A stretch of DNA of 64,000 nt, from contig NZ_LMFA01000026.1 in NCBI RefSeq assembly GCF_001426565.1, positions 175,536 to 239,535 on the forward strand. The letters run 5' to 3'. Positions within the stretch are counted from its first letter, which is position 1, and every line of letters starts with the position of its first letter. The position numbers and the translations under genes are program-made. The notes beneath the pieces are model-generated. The model was not told the DNA's origin and did no database searches. It worked only from the letters and a program-made list of their open reading frames with translations. Source of the DNA: Rhizobium sp. Root482. GTDB taxonomy: Bacteria > Pseudomonadota > Alphaproteobacteria > Rhizobiales > Rhizobiaceae. Shown piece after piece: positions 32,692 through 40,341 of this stretch.

Positions 32692-33819
32692 ATGACCGAA
32701 GCATCCGCACCCAAGCCTATTCCCGTGACCGTGCTCACCGGCTATCTCGGCGCCGGCAAGACGACGCTGCTCAACCGCATCCTGTCGGAAAACCATGGGC
32801 GGAAATATGCCGTCATCGTCAATGAGTTCGGCGAGATCGGCATCGACAACGACCTGATCGTCGAGTCCGACGAGGAAATCTACGAGATGAACAATGGCTG
32901 CGTCTGCTGCACGGTGCGCGGCGACCTGATCCGCGTCGTCGAAGGCCTGATGCGCCGCCCCGGCCGTTTCGACGCCATCATCGTCGAGACCACCGGCCTT
33001 GCCGATCCGGTGCCGGTCGCCCAGACCTTCTTCATGGACGACGATGTACGCGCCAAGACCGAGCTCGATGCCGTCGTGGCACTAGTCGATGCCAAGCACC
33101 TGCCGCTGCGCCTGAAAGACAGCCGCGAAGCCGAAGACCAGATCGCCTTTGCCGATGTCGTGCTTTTGAACAAGACCGACCTGGTGACGCCGGAAGAACT
33201 GGCAAAAGTCGAGGCGACCGTGCGCGCCATCAACCCGTCGGCCCGCATCCACCGCACCGAACGTTCCCAGATCGACCTGACCAAGGTGCTGGACCAGGGC
33301 GCCTTCAACCTGGAGCGGGCACTCGAGAACGAGCCGCATTTCCTCGACCAGGATCACCACGACCACGATCATGCCTGCGGCCCGGACTGCGACCACGATC
33401 ATCATCACCATCATGATCACGATCACCACGGCCATGACCATCACGATCATGAGCACCATGATCATGCCCATCATGACCATGCCCCCTCGCCGATCCATGA
33501 TGTGACGGTGCAGTCCGTTTCGCTGCGCGGCGGCGAGATGAACCCGGACCGGTTCTTCCCCTGGATCCAGAAGATCACCCAGTCGGAAGGACCCAACATC
33601 CTGCGGCTGAAGGGCATCATCGCCTTCAAGGGCGATGCCGAGCGCTATGTCGTCCAGGGCGTCCACATGATCATCGAGGGTGACCACCAGCGCCCCTGGA
33701 AGGACGGCGAAAAGCACGAAAGCCGCCTGGTGTTCATCGGCCGTGAACTCGACCGCGAAAAGCTGGAGCGCACCTTCAAGGCCTGCGAGGCCACTCCCGC
33801 CGAGGCTGCAGCCCACTGA
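32692..33819 (+). CDS. CobW/COG0523-type metal-chaperone GTPase with histidine-rich stretch
   Basis: The 375-residue G3E GTPase has Walker A GYLGAGKTTL (residues 17-26), the metal-binding CVCC motif (residues 70-73), an NKTD base-recognition motif and a CobW C-terminal domain (ILRLKGIIAFKGD). Between these lies a stretch of about 40 residues (222-264) made almost wholly of His and Asp, a metal store or sensor. COG0523 proteins deliver zinc, cobalt or nickel to client enzymes. The ATG at 32692 with GAGG upstream was preferred to one 30 bases earlier. No clear Zur-like operator was seen upstream. It is translationally linked to the WD40 gene. Confidence 0.92.
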   Translation: MTEASAPKPIPVTVLTGYLGAGKTTLLNRILSENHGRKYAVIVNEFGEIGIDNDLIVESDEEIYEMNNGCVCCTVRGDLIRVVEGLMRRPGRFDAIIVETTGLADPVPVAQTFFMDDDVRAKTELDAVVALVDAKHLPLRLKDSREAEDQIAFADVVLLNKTDLVTPEELAKVEATVRAINPSARIHRTERSQIDLTKVLDQGAFNLERALENEPHFLDQDHHDHDHACGPDCDHDHHHHHDHDHHGHDHHDHEHHDHAHHDHAPSPIHDVTVQSVSLRGGEMNPDRFFPWIQKITQSEGPNILRLKGIIAFKGDAERYVVQGVHMIIEGDHQRPWKDGEKHESRLVFIGRELDREKLERTFKACEATPAEAAAH

Positions 33820-34808
33820 TGCCGACAGTCGCTCCTCTTGATCTCGACGGTCATGTCGCCGGCGTGGCCTTTCTCGGCGACGTGCCGTTCTTTGCCGAAT
33901 CCTCCGGCCTGATCCATCGCCTAGACCACGGGCACAAGACCGTGGAAGCGCATGAGGGGCTGCTCTCCTCTATTCGCGACGACGCGACCGACACGCTTTT
34001 GACCGGTGGCGAGGACGGCAAGGTACTGCGCATCCGAGGAGATGGGGCGGTCGAGGAGATTGCCAGCGTCCCGCGCAAATGGATCTCGCAGGTCGCGGCC
34101 GGACCGCAAGGATCGGTTGCCTACGCCTATGGCAAGACGGCGCATGTGCGGCTTGCCGATGGCAGCGTCAAGGATTTCACCGAGGAGCGCACCGTCGAGG
34201 GCATCGCCTTTGCGCCCAAGGGCCTGCGCATCGCGCTGTCGCGCTACAACGGCGTTTCGCTGCATTGGGTGGCGATGGCCGGGCAGCCGGTCGATTTGGA
34301 ATGGAAGGGCGCCCATACCGGCGTCACCTTCTCGCCCGACGGCCGTTTCGTGGTCACCTCCATGCAGGAAAATGCCCTGCATGGCTGGAAGCTGGACACC
34401 AAGCCCGGCGGCGAAACCCGGCATATGCGCATGACCGGCTATCCGGCCAAGATCAAATCGGTTTCCTGGTCGGCCAAGGGCAAATGGCTCGCCTCGTCCG
34501 GCGCGCCGGCCGCCATCGTCTGGCCTTTCCAGGCCAAGGACGGACCTATGGGCAAGGCGCCGCTCGAACTCGGCACCCGCGCCAATATCATGGTCACCCA
34601 GGTTTGCTGCCATCCTGTCGAGGACATTGTCGCGATCGGCTATGCCGACGGCATGATCATGGTGGTACGCTTCGCCGATTCCAAGGAAGTGCTGCTGCGC
34701 CGTCCCGGCAAGGGCGCCATTACCGCCATGGCCTGGAACAGGAACGGCCGCCAGCTGGCCTTCGGCAGTGAAGCGGGCGATTGCGGCGTGGTCGATATCG
34801 CCGGATGA
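33819..34808 (+). CDS. WD40 beta-propeller protein
   Basis: The 329-residue protein shows repeated blade patterns such as HTGVTFSPDGRFVVTSMQENALHGWKL and KIKSVSWSAKGKWLASSGAPAAIVWPF, enough for about seven blades. No signal peptide or membrane segment is seen, so it is cytoplasmic. Its start codon shares one base with the CobW stop (TGATG), a coupling also known in other alphaproteobacteria where a WD40 gene follows a COG0523 GTPase. A scaffold or client-delivery role for the metal GTPase is inferred from context only. Confidence 0.88.
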   Translation: MPTVAPLDLDGHVAGVAFLGDVPFFAESSGLIHRLDHGHKTVEAHEGLLSSIRDDATDTLLTGGEDGKVLRIRGDGAVEEIASVPRKWISQVAAGPQGSVAYAYGKTAHVRLADGSVKDFTEERTVEGIAFAPKGLRIALSRYNGVSLHWVAMAGQPVDLEWKGAHTGVTFSPDGRFVVTSMQENALHGWKLDTKPGGETRHMRMTGYPAKIKSVSWSAKGKWLASSGAPAAIVWPFQAKDGPMGKAPLELGTRANIMVTQVCCHPVEDIVAIGYADGMIMVVRFADSKEVLLRRPGKGAITAMAWNRNGRQLAFGSEAGDCGVVDIAG

Positions 34809-34886
34809 TCCGCAAGACAAAGGAACAGTCCGACGCCGCGAGGATAAGCATTCCCGCGGTGTCGGATCGCGTTTCCAAGGCTCTCC

Positions 34887-35330
34887 CTACCAGGCAAGTT
34901 CCACATGCGGCCGGCCGTTCGAGGTTTTCTCCACCGTGCGGCCGGTCTCGTCGATCGTGCAATGGACGCGTTTACGGAAGGCCGAAAAACTGTCGAAGGT
35001 GACGACGTCGACCGGCTCGTCGAGATCCAGCGTCAACCGGTAGCGGCCGGGCTGGGCGGTGACCGCCTGGACGCCGAGGATTTTCGCCTCGAAGGGCTGG
35101 CCGAGATAATGACCCCTGACCTTGGAGCCGAGCATCCATGGATCGAGCGGCGGGCGGTTGCCGACCTTGGCGTGGAGCGTGTTCCAGTCGCGAAAGCCGT
35201 ATTGCACCGCCAGAAGCTCCAGCGATTTCGAATGGGTGATTTCCTGCCCGGCAAGGGAGAGGCCGGCGCGAAGCCGTTTCGCCTGGTCCTTGAGGGCATC
35301 GAGTGACGGAAGCGGAATCTGTCCGCGCAT
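34887..35330 (-). CDS. glyoxalase-superfamily protein, 147 residues
   Basis: The N-terminal half, with LPSLDALKDQAKRLRAGL and ITHSKSLELLAVQYGFRDWNTLHA, matches the small family annotated as glyoxalase superfamily protein. The second half (VRGHYLGQPFEAKILGV to the end) looks like a small beta domain. No enzymatic role is known to me. The ATG at 35330 has GGAGA six or seven bases upstream; the open frame continues far upstream but in Arg/Pro/Ser-rich non-coding sequence. Confidence 0.78.
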   Translation of the reverse strand: MRGQIPLPSLDALKDQAKRLRAGLSLAGQEITHSKSLELLAVQYGFRDWNTLHAKVGNRPPLDPWMLGSKVRGHYLGQPFEAKILGVQAVTAQPGRYRLTLDLDEPVDVVTFDSFSAFRKRVHCTIDETGRTVEKTSNGRPHVELAW

Positions 35331-35787
35331 CTGAGGTCTCCAAACATGGAGCGTGCCGTTTGTGGAGGGAGCCCGCCTTGCCGCCGTTCGCACGCCATGG
35401 GGATGGACGACCGGATGGAAGAAGAGAGACTTCACCAAAGCTTGACGCTTGCGGGCGGCCGGGGCTCTCACCCGTTGGCGCAGCCTGTAGGCCATTCCGC
35501 CGAGCCTGTCAATTTCACGCATACCGAAACCCCGCTCCGGAGACAGTCGGGACTCCGGAGCGGCGCTCGTGCAAGGCAGGCAGGCAGCGGCAATGTCTTG
35601 GTCGTCTATGTCAGGCTTTGCTGCCTGCCCGGCGCCGGATCGGCGGGTTTTTCCCGTTTTTCCCACGCCATCTCCAGGACCGGACCGCACCGGCGGCGAA
35701 GACCGGTTCGCGAACCCGGTTTGCGCCTGAAGACCATTACAGACTGCCATGGTTTCGGGTAGCGGGGATAAACGGGGACGAAAAAAA
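35331..35787. other. 457-base intergenic stretch without a recognised gene
   Basis: All six frames were read. The open frames here are low in plausibility (Arg/Pro-rich, no ribosome sites) and are extensions of the neighbouring genes. I found no repeat of the window's two families, no strong palindrome and no RNA gene. It should contain the promoter of the glyoxalase-superfamily gene and the 3' end of the GNAT transcript. Confidence 0.5.
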
Positions 35788-36378
35788 TCACGCCGCGCGG
35801 CGAAAACGCGGCTGCGAGAGCTTTCTTCCGCTGGCAACCAGCAGGCCGGCAGCGCCGTCCAGCCAGCCCTGCTTGAGCTCCAGGCCGAGAAAACGCGCAC
35901 GCTCGAACGGGCCGGGCATGACCAGATGGGCGGCTTTTTCGGCAAAGAAGCCGAACCGCTCGTAATAGGCGGCATCGCCGACCAGAAGAATGGCGCCGTG
36001 GCCGCGCACCTTGGCTTCGCCGATGGCGGCGCGCATCAGGGCGGCGCCGATGCCCCTGCCCTCATGGCCGGCATCGACGGCGAGCGGCCCGAGCAGCAGC
36101 GCATCCACGGGCGCGCCGTCGCGACCGACGCCCGCCTCGACATTCCACAGGCGAACCGTACCGACGACATGACCGTCGGCATCGCGGGCAACCAGAGCCA
36201 GGCCCTCGGCCGGCACGCGGCCACGGCGCAGGGTTTCGGACGACTTGCGGCGGCGGCCGGGCCCCATGGCACGGTCGAGCAGGTTTTCACGCGCGACGAC
36301 ATCGCCCGGATTTTCCATGTCGATGGTAAAGGCATTCTGCGCGAAGAACGCGCGGACAGAATCAAGAACAGCGGCCAT
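35788..36378 (-). CDS. GNAT-family N-acetyltransferase
   Basis: The 196-residue protein is a single GNAT domain. The acetyl-CoA loop is HEGRGIGAALMRAAI, and the C-terminal GDAAYYERFGF is typical of YhbS-like members. An N-terminal arm of about 60 residues precedes the first strand (LALVARDADGHVVGTVRLW). The acceptor is unknown. GGGAGG lies upstream of the ATG. It is on the same strand as, and downstream of, ornithine decarboxylase's neighbour region but has its own 86-base leader. Confidence 0.88.
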   Translation of the reverse strand: MAAVLDSVRAFFAQNAFTIDMENPGDVVARENLLDRAMGPGRRRKSSETLRRGRVPAEGLALVARDADGHVVGTVRLWNVEAGVGRDGAPVDALLLGPLAVDAGHEGRGIGAALMRAAIGEAKVRGHGAILLVGDAAYYERFGFFAEKAAHLVMPGPFERARFLGLELKQGWLDGAAGLLVASGRKLSQPRFRRAA

Positions 36379-36464
36379 CCCGGCCTCCCGTACCCAATAC
36401 CGTTATGAGCGGCGATGAAGGAAAATTGTGAGTTGGCCGCCCCGGCCGAAACCGGAGCAAACCG

Positions 36465-37598
36465 TTAGATGACGTAGGCCTTCAGCGGCTCGAAACCGTT
36501 GAAGGCGACGGCCGAATAGGTCGTCGTATAGGCGCCGGTGCCCTCGATCAGGACCTCGTCGCCGATGGTGAGCGAGACCGGCAACGGATACATGTTCTTC
36601 TCATACATGACATCGGCCGAATCGCAGGTCGGGCCGGCCAGGACGCAAGGCTCCATCTCGTCGGCATCATGCGCGGTGCGGATCGGATAGCGGATCGCCT
36701 CGTCCATGGTTTCGGCAAGTCCACCGAACTTGCCGATGTCGAGGAACACCCAGCGATGGTTGTCATTGTCCGACTTCTTCGAAATCAGCACGACTTCCGA
36801 CTTGATCACGCCTGCATTGCCGACCATGCCGCGGCCCGGCTCGATGATCGTTTCGGGCAGGTTGTTGCCGAAATGCTTGCGCAGCGAGGCGAAGATCGCC
36901 TGGCCATAGGCTTCCGCCGAAGGCACGTCGCGCAGATATTTGGTCGGGAAACCGCCGCCCATATTGACCATCTTCAGTTCGATGCCCTGCTTGGCAAGCT
37001 GCACGAAGACGCGCTTGGCATCGGCAAGGGCCGAATCCCAGGCATCGACCTTGGTCATCTGCGAACCGACATGGAACGAGACGCCATGGGAGGCAAGGCC
37101 AAGCTGATGGGCATAGACGAGCACATCGACGGCCATCTGCGGCACGCAGCCGAACTTGCGCGAAAGCGGCCATTCGGCGCCTTCACCATCGGTGAGCACG
37201 CGGCAGAACACGCGCGCGCCGGGAGCCGCACGGGAAATCTTCTCGACTTCCTCGTGGCTGTCGACGGCGAACAGCGAAACGCCGAGCGCATGCGCCTTGG
37301 CGACATCGCGCTCCTTCTTGATCGTGTTGCCGAACGAGATGCGCGAGGCGGTCGCGCCGGCCTTGAGCGCCATTTCGATCTCGGCGACGGAGGCGCAATC
37401 GAAATTGGAACCCATGGACGCAAGCAGACGCAGCACTTCCGGCGCCGGGTTGGCCTTGACGGCATAATAGATCGCGCTGTCCGGCAGGGCATGACGGAAA
37501 GCCTTGAAATTGTCGCTGATGACGTCGAGATCGACCACGAGGCACGGACCTTCGGGACGTCGGGTGTTCAGGAAGTCGATGATGCGTGCAGTCGCCAT
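36465..37598 (-). CDS. ornithine (or lysine/ornithine) decarboxylase, fold-type III
   Basis: The 377-residue PLP enzyme decarboxylates ornithine to putrescine, possibly lysine to cadaverine as well. It is of the eukaryote-like alanine-racemase fold, not the large enteric SpeC/SpeF type. Lys48 in YAVKANP binds PLP; GGGFP and EPGRGMVG hold the phosphate; the catalytic Cys lies in GPTCDSADV. Length is typical of the alphaproteobacterial enzyme. GAGG lies eight bases before the ATG. Upstream is a structured leader of roughly 390 bases that is probably the speF-type regulatory RNA, so polyamine feedback on expression is likely. Confidence 0.95.
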   Translation of the reverse strand: MATARIIDFLNTRRPEGPCLVVDLDVISDNFKAFRHALPDSAIYYAVKANPAPEVLRLLASMGSNFDCASVAEIEMALKAGATASRISFGNTIKKERDVAKAHALGVSLFAVDSHEEVEKISRAAPGARVFCRVLTDGEGAEWPLSRKFGCVPQMAVDVLVYAHQLGLASHGVSFHVGSQMTKVDAWDSALADAKRVFVQLAKQGIELKMVNMGGGFPTKYLRDVPSAEAYGQAIFASLRKHFGNNLPETIIEPGRGMVGNAGVIKSEVVLISKKSDNDNHRWVFLDIGKFGGLAETMDEAIRYPIRTAHDADEMEPCVLAGPTCDSADVMYEKNMYPLPVSLTIGDEVLIEGTGAYTTTYSAVAFNGFEPLKAYVI

Positions 37599-37990
37599 GG
37601 TTCAATCCTCAATCAGGTAGGCTCCGCGAAACGCGGAGGACAAAGGACATACGAGAACACGTCCCGGAACCAGCCGGTGGAGACCCCGGATCCAGACATG
37701 CGCACGATGCGCGAATGATGGACCAACGCCCTGCCAGGAGCTTTGGTCCGCTTTGTCTGCCATTGATTGGAAGGAGAACCCTACCGCACGTCCGGCAATG
37801 AAGGTGTGCCTCTTCAGTAACCCCGGCTGATGGAAAGCCGGCAGAGAACAAAAAGGCCCGCACCGTCGTTGCTTCGAATGTCCTCGCATTTCCCGGTTGG
37901 CCGGAATAGCGACTGGAGGGGTTAGTTCCAGGTACCTTACCGATTTCCTCACCACATCGAGGATCGGCGGACACCCACGGGCACGTGCGA
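37599..37990 (-). ncRNA. structured 5' leader of ornithine decarboxylase, probable speF-type RNA
   Basis: Alphaproteobacterial ornithine decarboxylase genes are known to carry a long conserved leader called the speF motif. The sequence here has the expected position and length and several hairpins. Read on the minus strand: CTGGA...TCCAG (about 37932-37914), CCGG-CCAA-CCGG just after it, CCGGCT...AGCCGG (37841-37823) inside a longer arm pair GCC..TTC/GAAGAGGC, and a 7-base-pair hairpin next to the gene. A GCGGGCCTTTTTG run at 37862-37850 could end transcription. One frame is open across the whole leader and stops three bases before the gene. Identity with the Rfam family is inferred, not computed. 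Confidence 0.6.
37622..37638 (-). promoter_or_regulatory. hairpin just upstream of the ornithine decarboxylase ribosome site
   Basis: CTCCGCG and CGCGGAG form a perfect 7-base-pair stem with a three-base loop. It ends 23 bases before the ATG and just before the GAGG site, where it could control ribosome access. Confidence 0.55.
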
Positions 37991-38137
37991 CTTTGGGCAA
38001 GAAGGTAGGTAAGAAAAAACCTTGTCGTAATCAAGACCTTTTTTGCGGGTTTGGGAAAAATCTGAGACGAATGTTTTCCTTGAAAATCCATCCGTCACGC
38101 GTTACGCTCTTCGTTCGTGAACAAAAGAGGCATTGCG

Positions 38138-38356
38138 ATGACGCCAGCTGCCGAACGAATGAAGGCCATGCGTGAAAGACGCCGCACGAGTGGGCTGCGT
38201 GAAATCCGCCTCGTCACATTGGATGCCCGTTCTCCCGATGTACGTGAACGCATTGCGCGGCAAATTGCCAGCCTTGATCCCAAGCATGAGGCCGAGGCGA
38301 TGGATTGGATCGAAGCCGTATCGATTTTCAACGAAAAGGGCAGCTCCGCCCTATGA
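38138..38356 (+). CDS. MazE-like antitoxin (DUF3018)
   Basis: The 72-residue protein matches the antitoxin MazE family with domain DUF3018: MTPAAERMKAMRERRRTSGLR at the start and DPKHEAEAMDWIEAVS near the end. The basic first half likely binds DNA, the acidic second half the toxin. The ATG with AAAGAGG nine bases upstream is preferred to a GTG seven codons earlier. Its stop overlaps the toxin start (ATGA). Confidence 0.88.
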   Translation: MTPAAERMKAMRERRRTSGLREIRLVTLDARSPDVRERIARQIASLDPKHEAEAMDWIEAVSIFNEKGSSAL

Positions 38357-38685
38357 GGCGCGGCGACATCATCACCGTTGCCGTATCCGGTGATTACGGC
38401 AAGCCACGCCCGGCTGTTGTCGTTCAGACGAATGCCATGAACGACAAGCACGATTCCGTCATTGTCTGCATGATGACTTCCCATGACACGCCTCTCGTCG
38501 ATTTCCGCCTGGCGCTACAGCCGACACCAACCAACGGGTTGAAGCTTCCGTCCTACATCATGGTAGATAAGCCGGTAACGGTGCGCCAAGATCGGGCAGG
38601 AAGCGTCATTGGAAAACTCGAGCCCGACGAAGTCAGAATGCTCGATTCGATTCTCAGTTTTGTTTTGGGTTTTTCCGACACCTGA
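38353..38685 (+). CDS. MazF/PemK-type mRNA interferase toxin
   Basis: The 110-residue protein begins RRGDIITVAVSGDYGKPRPAVVVQTN, the standard PemK/MazF core with the GD and KPRPAVV segments, and has KLPSYIMVDKPVTVRQDR in the middle. It should cut single-stranded mRNA. Gene order (antitoxin then toxin, four-base overlap) is standard. The LysR gene begins only 18 bases after its stop but has an unrelated function. Confidence 0.9.
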   Translation: MRRGDIITVAVSGDYGKPRPAVVVQTNAMNDKHDSVIVCMMTSHDTPLVDFRLALQPTPTNGLKLPSYIMVDKPVTVRQDRAGSVIGKLEPDEVRMLDSILSFVLGFSDT

Positions 38686-38703
38686 TAGAAGTGGTAAGAT
38701 GTG

Positions 38704-39603
38704 ATGGACACCCTGACCCGCATTCGCGCCTTTATCGATGTCGTCGATGCCGAGGGGTTTTCGGCGGCGGCGCGGCGGATCGGGCGGTCCAAGGCGCTTT
38801 TGTCGAAATATGTGCGCGAACTCGAGGACGAGCTTGGCGCCCTGCTTCTCAACCGCACCACCCGGCAATTCTCGCTCACCGAAGCCGGCCATGTCTATTA
38901 CCGCACGGCCTCCGAGATCCTGAAGGAAATCGACAATCTCGCCGACCTGGTACGGGCCGGCAATGCAGATCTCAAGGGCCGGCTGCGGGTTTCCGCGCCG
39001 CGCACCTTCATCGATGCCGAGATCGGCCAATCGCTGATCGATTTCGCCAAGGCTCATCCGGAAGTGTCGCTGGAGATCATTTCGGACGACCGTTTCGTCG
39101 ATCTGATCGAGGAAGGCTTCGACATGGCGATCCGAATCACCAAGCTCGAAGATTCGACGCTGATCGCCCGCAAGCTCGACGATTTCCGGTTGCATATCTG
39201 CGCTTCGCCGGCATTCCTGGAGAAAAGCGGGCCGATCGGCCATCCGTCCGAGCTGTCGCGGCATGCCTGCATCATCGATACCAATGGCCGCTCCTACAGC
39301 AATTGGCGGTTTGTCGAGAAGGACGGCAGCGGCTTCAGTGTTCCCGTCGGCGGCCCGATCGAGGTCAACAGTCCTCTTGCCGCCGTGCGTGCGGCGGTCT
39401 CGGGCCTCGGTATTGCCGCCGTGCCGGATTTCATCGCCCGGCCGAAGATCGCCGCGGGCACGCTGGTTCCGATCCTGGAGGACTATCTCACCACGGATCG
39501 CGGCATCTACGCAATCTATCCGCATCGCCGCTACCTGCCGACCAAGGTGCGCACGCTGGTGGATTTCCTGCATGCCTGGTTTCGCAGGAACGCGGAAAAT
39601 TGA
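38704..39603 (+). CDS. LysR-family transcriptional regulator
   Basis: The 299-residue protein has an N-terminal LysR winged helix (DTLTRIRAFIDVVDAEGFSAA and the recognition helix SKALLSKYVRELE) and a type 2 periplasmic-binding effector domain. It resembles the large YhjC/DsdC-free subgroup often named LysR substrate-binding regulators with unknown ligand. A GTG lies one codon before the ATG; neither has a clear ribosome site. Target genes are not obvious: the pair downstream is on the same strand rather than divergent. Confidence 0.9.
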   Translation: MDTLTRIRAFIDVVDAEGFSAAARRIGRSKALLSKYVRELEDELGALLLNRTTRQFSLTEAGHVYYRTASEILKEIDNLADLVRAGNADLKGRLRVSAPRTFIDAEIGQSLIDFAKAHPEVSLEIISDDRFVDLIEEGFDMAIRITKLEDSTLIARKLDDFRLHICASPAFLEKSGPIGHPSELSRHACIIDTNGRSYSNWRFVEKDGSGFSVPVGGPIEVNSPLAAVRAAVSGLGIAAVPDFIARPKIAAGTLVPILEDYLTTDRGIYAIYPHRRYLPTKVRTLVDFLHAWFRRNAEN

Positions 39604-39699
39604 CGGGCGGACTTGTGGGCAAAAGTCCCAATTCCGTCCCATTTGCCCTACATTGCAGGGGCGCCGGAATGTCCGGTCTCGCCAAAGGATAACCTCGGC

Positions 39700-40341
39700 A
39701 TGAAACCATCATCCCTGATCCTGGCTGCAGTGGCAGGCCTTGCTCCCTGCGCGGCTCTTGCCCATCCGCATATCTATGCCGAGGCGCGGCTGGAGATTGT
39801 TGCGGACGAGACCAACCAGATCACCGAACTGCGCAATGTCTGGCGGTTCGACGAACTGTTTTCGGCAAGCGTGGTGATGGATTACGACGATAATTCCAAT
39901 GCGCAGCTCGATGCCGACGAATTGCAGGAGGTCGGCCAGACCGTTCTCGATTCGCTGCAGGAATATAATTATTACACGACGATCGTCGACAACGGGAAGA
40001 GCATCAAGGTGACGAAGCCCGATGCGATTACCGCCGATTACAAGGACGGGCAGTTGCTGCTGATGTTTGCCGTCAAGCCGGCCGAACCCATGCCGCTCAA
40101 GGGAAACCTCTCCTTCGGCGTCTACGACCCCACAATGTACACGGCCATGGATTTCCCGACGGACGCGGACCTCGCCCCGATCGGTACGCAGCTTGCCGCC
40201 TGCGAGCACAAGGTGGTTCGTCCGGACCCGGACGAGGTGCTCGCCCAGAACCAGGACAACCTGACCGAAGCCTTCTTCAACGATCCGGCCGGCACCGACA
40301 TGTCGAAGATGTTCGCAACCCGGATCGAGTTCAAATGCTGA
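39700..40341 (+). CDS. DUF1007 family periplasmic protein
   Basis: The 213-residue protein starts with a signal peptide (SLILAAVAGLAPCAALA) that should be cut before HPHIYAE, leaving a His-containing N-terminus typical of DUF1007. The rest is a soluble periplasmic domain with WRFDELFSASVVMDYD. DUF1007 genes are commonly coupled to NicO/RcnA-type exporters, and here the gene overlaps the exporter by seven bases. A role in passing nickel, cobalt or another metal to the exporter is inferred. AAAGGA lies ten bases before the ATG. Confidence 0.88.
   Translation: MKPSSLILAAVAGLAPCAALAHPHIYAEARLEIVADETNQITELRNVWRFDELFSASVVMDYDDNSNAQLDADELQEVGQTVLDSLQEYNYYTTIVDNGKSIKVTKPDAITADYKDGQLLLMFAVKPAEPMPLKGNLSFGVYDPTMYTAMDFPTDADLAPIGTQLAACEHKVVRPDPDEVLAQNQDNLTEAFFNDPAGTDMSKMFATRIEFKC

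Noticed and set aside
33355-33485. Possible frameshift or repeat expansion in the His-rich stretch of the CobW gene
   Set aside because: The frame stays open with conserved CobW sequence on both sides; His-rich loops are usual in this family.
35331-35975. 215-residue upstream extension of the glyoxalase-superfamily protein
   Set aside because: The extension is Arg/Pro/Ser-rich, overlaps the GNAT gene and has no ribosome site, while the ATG at 35330 has one.
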